Positions 19,966-21,509 of a DNA stretch of 21,509 nt are shown piece after piece. The translations under genes were made by a program, and so were the position numbers. Source of the DNA: JAUSEW01 sp964414015 (lineage in GTDB: Bacteria > Patescibacteriota > Microgenomatia > Levybacterales > UBA12049); the NCBI GenBank assembly GCA_964414015.1, contig CAYPUE010000013.1:1-21509 (forward strand), read 5' to 3'. Under the pieces are notes generated by a model. It searched no databases and was not told the origin of the DNA. It saw only the letters and a list, made by a program, of their open reading frames with translations. Position 1 is the stretch's first letter, and each line of letters opens with the position of its first letter.

Positions 19966-21509
19966 TAATATGCAAAAACTCTGCGTAATCTATACAAGAG
20001 TTTCTTCAGAAAAACAGGTTGACGGCTACAGCTTGGATAGTCAGAAAGAGCTTTGTACTCAGCGGGCAGAACAGCTTGGCTATGAGTTAGTATGGACATT
20101 TCGGGAAGAAGGGCTAACCGCTACAAATGTAAATCGTCCCCAGCTCAAGAAAATGCTGGCATACTGCCTTGATAAGAAAAACAATGTTTCCGCCATCTTT
20201 GTTTATTCTTTAAGTAGACTTAATAGGAGCACGGAGAACCATCTGGCCATAAGCGCTACTTTGGCAAAAGCTGGCGTTGCTCTTATATCCCTAACCGAAC
20301 CGACTGGCCAAAGCCCTGTTGAAAAATTCGTTGAGACAATCTTTGCGGCAAAAGACCAAATGGAAAATGAAACCCGCGCTATAAACGTGGCCAATTCTCT
20401 CAAACGCCGTTTCTTTGAGGGGAATATTACCTCCAAGCCGCCCTTGGGATATTTAATGATAAAAACAAGCGGTAAGTCAGTAGCAGTAAAAGACCTAGAA
20501 ACTTTTTCCGCTTTGCAGGAAATGTGGCATAAAGTTGCTTACGAAGGATGGTCACTAAACAAGGTGGCAGAACATCTTAACAAAATTGGTATTAAATCAA
20601 AAACAAAAAAAAATTTTAAGCAGTTTACGGCAAAAGCAATGACCCAAATTTTCTCAAACAAATTTTACATGGGTGTTTTGATTAGCAAGAAGTACGGCGA
20701 ATGCACGGGCAAACACGAACCGATGGTGGATGACGCTACTTTTGGAAGAGTGAGAGATGTTTTATCGGGAAGGCAACCAAGACGCAACGGATATTCGGCA
20801 CTGCGAGAGGACTTTAAGTTAAGAAAAATTCTTCGCTGTAAAGACTGCAACAGTTTTATGACCTCTTCTTGGGCGCAAGGAAGAAAAAACAAAGTACCGC
20901 TCTACTACTGCCAGTCAAGGGGTGTTCACAGGATTGATAGTTACAACAGAGACTTACTGGAAAAAGAATTCATAGCATTGTTAAAAACAATCACTTTTGA
21001 GGAAGATTACATGGTTTGGTATACGGAAATGCTTAGAGAAAAATATCACTCGCAGTATGACGAGATAACTAGAACAAATAAAGTTGTAGAAAAGGATATT
21101 GAGAACATAACCGAGGTTAAAAAAGCGGCCATGCGGAAAAATGCGGAAGGTCTTTATAGTGACGCAGAATTCAAGGAGCTAAAAAAGGAATTCGACTTGG
21201 AAATTCTTGTTAAAAAAGGTTTGCTTGCAGAAAAGAGAATGCTTGAATTGGACATTGACGAAATTCTCGGTTTTGCAGTTTTCTACCTCTCCAATCTTAA
21301 CCGACTATGGTTAGACGCTACGCCAGAAGGAAGAGTTGCCATAGCTGGTTCGATATTTCCCGACGGTGTCGTCTGGGAAGAAAAACAATTTCGAACCGCA
21401 AAGCTTGGCCTCGTGTACGAGGCTACTGGAAATGTAAAATCGTCCTCTATCCTATCGGGTGAGCCGGACAGGATTCGAACCTGTGACCAAGAGCTTAAAA
21501 GGCTCCTGC
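19949..21509 (+). CDS. Large serine recombinase, open at the window edge
   Basis: At least 520 aa, no stop before the end. AAGGAAAGG precedes the ATG at 19949; another ATG at 19970 is possible. Residues 11-150 are the catalytic domain (S19 in YTRVSSEKQ; SLSRLNRS arginine motif), then a recombinase domain (about 175-275), a zinc-binding part (C-K-D-C near 296, YYC near 323) and a coiled coil (about 360-435). It probably integrates the element. The last 17 or so codons lie antisense to a tRNA-Lys gene and read EPDRIRTCDQELKRLL, so the C-terminus encoded in the integrated state includes tRNA-derived codons. Confidence 0.9.
   Translation, partial: MKTGLDNMQKLCVIYTRVSSEKQVDGYSLDSQKELCTQRAEQLGYELVWTFREEGLTATNVNRPQLKKMLAYCLDKKNNVSAIFVYSLSRLNRSTENHLAISATLAKAGVALISLTEPTGQSPVEKFVETIFAAKDQMENETRAINVANSLKRRFFEGNITSKPPLGYLMIKTSGKSVAVKDLETFSALQEMWHKVAYEGWSLNKVAEHLNKIGIKSKTKKNFKQFTAKAMTQIFSNKFYMGVLISKKYGECTGKHEPMVDDATFGRVRDVLSGRQPRRNGYSALREDFKLRKILRCKDCNSFMTSSWAQGRKNKVPLYYCQSRGVHRIDSYNRDLLEKEFIALLKTITFEEDYMVWYTEMLREKYHSQYDEITRTNKVVEKDIENITEVKKAAMRKNAEGLYSDAEFKELKKEFDLEILVKKGLLAEKRMLELDIDEILGFAVFYLSNLNRLWLDATPEGRVAIAGSIFPDGVVWEEKQFRTAKLGLVYEATGNVKSSSILSGEPDRIRTCDQELKRLL
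21460..21509 (-). tRNA. tRNA-Lys(UUU), 3' part
   Basis: Reverse strand shows the anticodon stem GGAGC/GCTCT with loop CTTTTAA (anticodon TTT), the T-arm ACAGG-TTCGAAT-CCTGT and the acceptor 3' strand CCGGCTC plus discriminator A. CCA is not encoded. The 5' half lies beyond the window. It is the probable integration target of the recombinase. Confidence 0.85.

Noticed and set aside
19949..21509. Alternative genetic code (TGA = Gly)
   Set aside because: TGA ends many well-defined genes through ATGA overlaps and none is found inside conserved domains.

Overview
This window looks like a Patescibacteria (CPR) chromosome segment made almost entirely of mobile and defence DNA. The lineage call rests on the style of the two large serine recombinases, a DUF5659-type small protein, very small proteins throughout, and a recombinase frame that runs into a tRNA gene. 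TGA is used as a stop many times (ATGA gene overlaps), so the code is the standard bacterial one and not the Gracilibacteria/Absconditabacteria code 25. No database search was possible; all family names come from motif recognition.

Region 1 (about 1-4570) is an AT-rich defence-like island. A putative type II restriction endonuclease (211-1050, +) faces a gene (1028-2434, -) that encodes a complete LexA repressor (HTH, Ala-Gly cleavage site, Ser/Lys dyad) fused in frame to a complete beta-class DNA methyltransferase (TSPPY ... FGGTG). It has its own consensus promoter with a repeated hexamer in the spacer. This looks like a restriction-modification system whose methylase is its own SOS-type repressor. 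A four-gene operon follows (2750-4571), driven by another consensus promoter: small winged-helix/coiled-coil proteins ending in one with a HEPN/DUF4145-like tail.

Region 2 (4571-6636) is a serine recombinase gene. Upstream of it, on the opposite strand, is a remnant of the C-terminal end of a second recombinase, giving a 57-bp inverted repeat at about 89% identity. Immediately after the repeat, each copy has a perfect hairpin of identical geometry but different stem sequence, with four compensatory pair changes. This indicates a conserved nucleic-acid structure.

Region 3 (about 6640-21509) looks like a small integrated phage-derived element beside a tRNA-Lys(UUU) gene. Leftward genes (16058 to 6640) form two tightly coupled operons: small unknown proteins, then a Gln-rich coiled-coil protein and a 1253-aa LPD38-like/internal-virion-like protein, then small zinc-ribbon and helical proteins. 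Rightward genes are an RHH protein, a DUF5659 protein, a prim-pol/SF3 helicase, a small unknown, a bS21-like ribosomal protein, a short helical protein and a large serine recombinase. No capsid, portal or terminase was recognised, so a satellite or a plasmid-like element is possible; genes outside the window could change this.

Control signals in region 3 are unusually clear. Three transcription units each begin with a promoter, a short structured leader and an intrinsic terminator before the first gene. On two leftward units the U-tract touches the ATG. On the rightward unit the leader is a roughly 180-nt, well-folded candidate non-coding RNA (16264-16442). An intergenic gap holds three 21-bp iterons spaced 33-34 bp apart.
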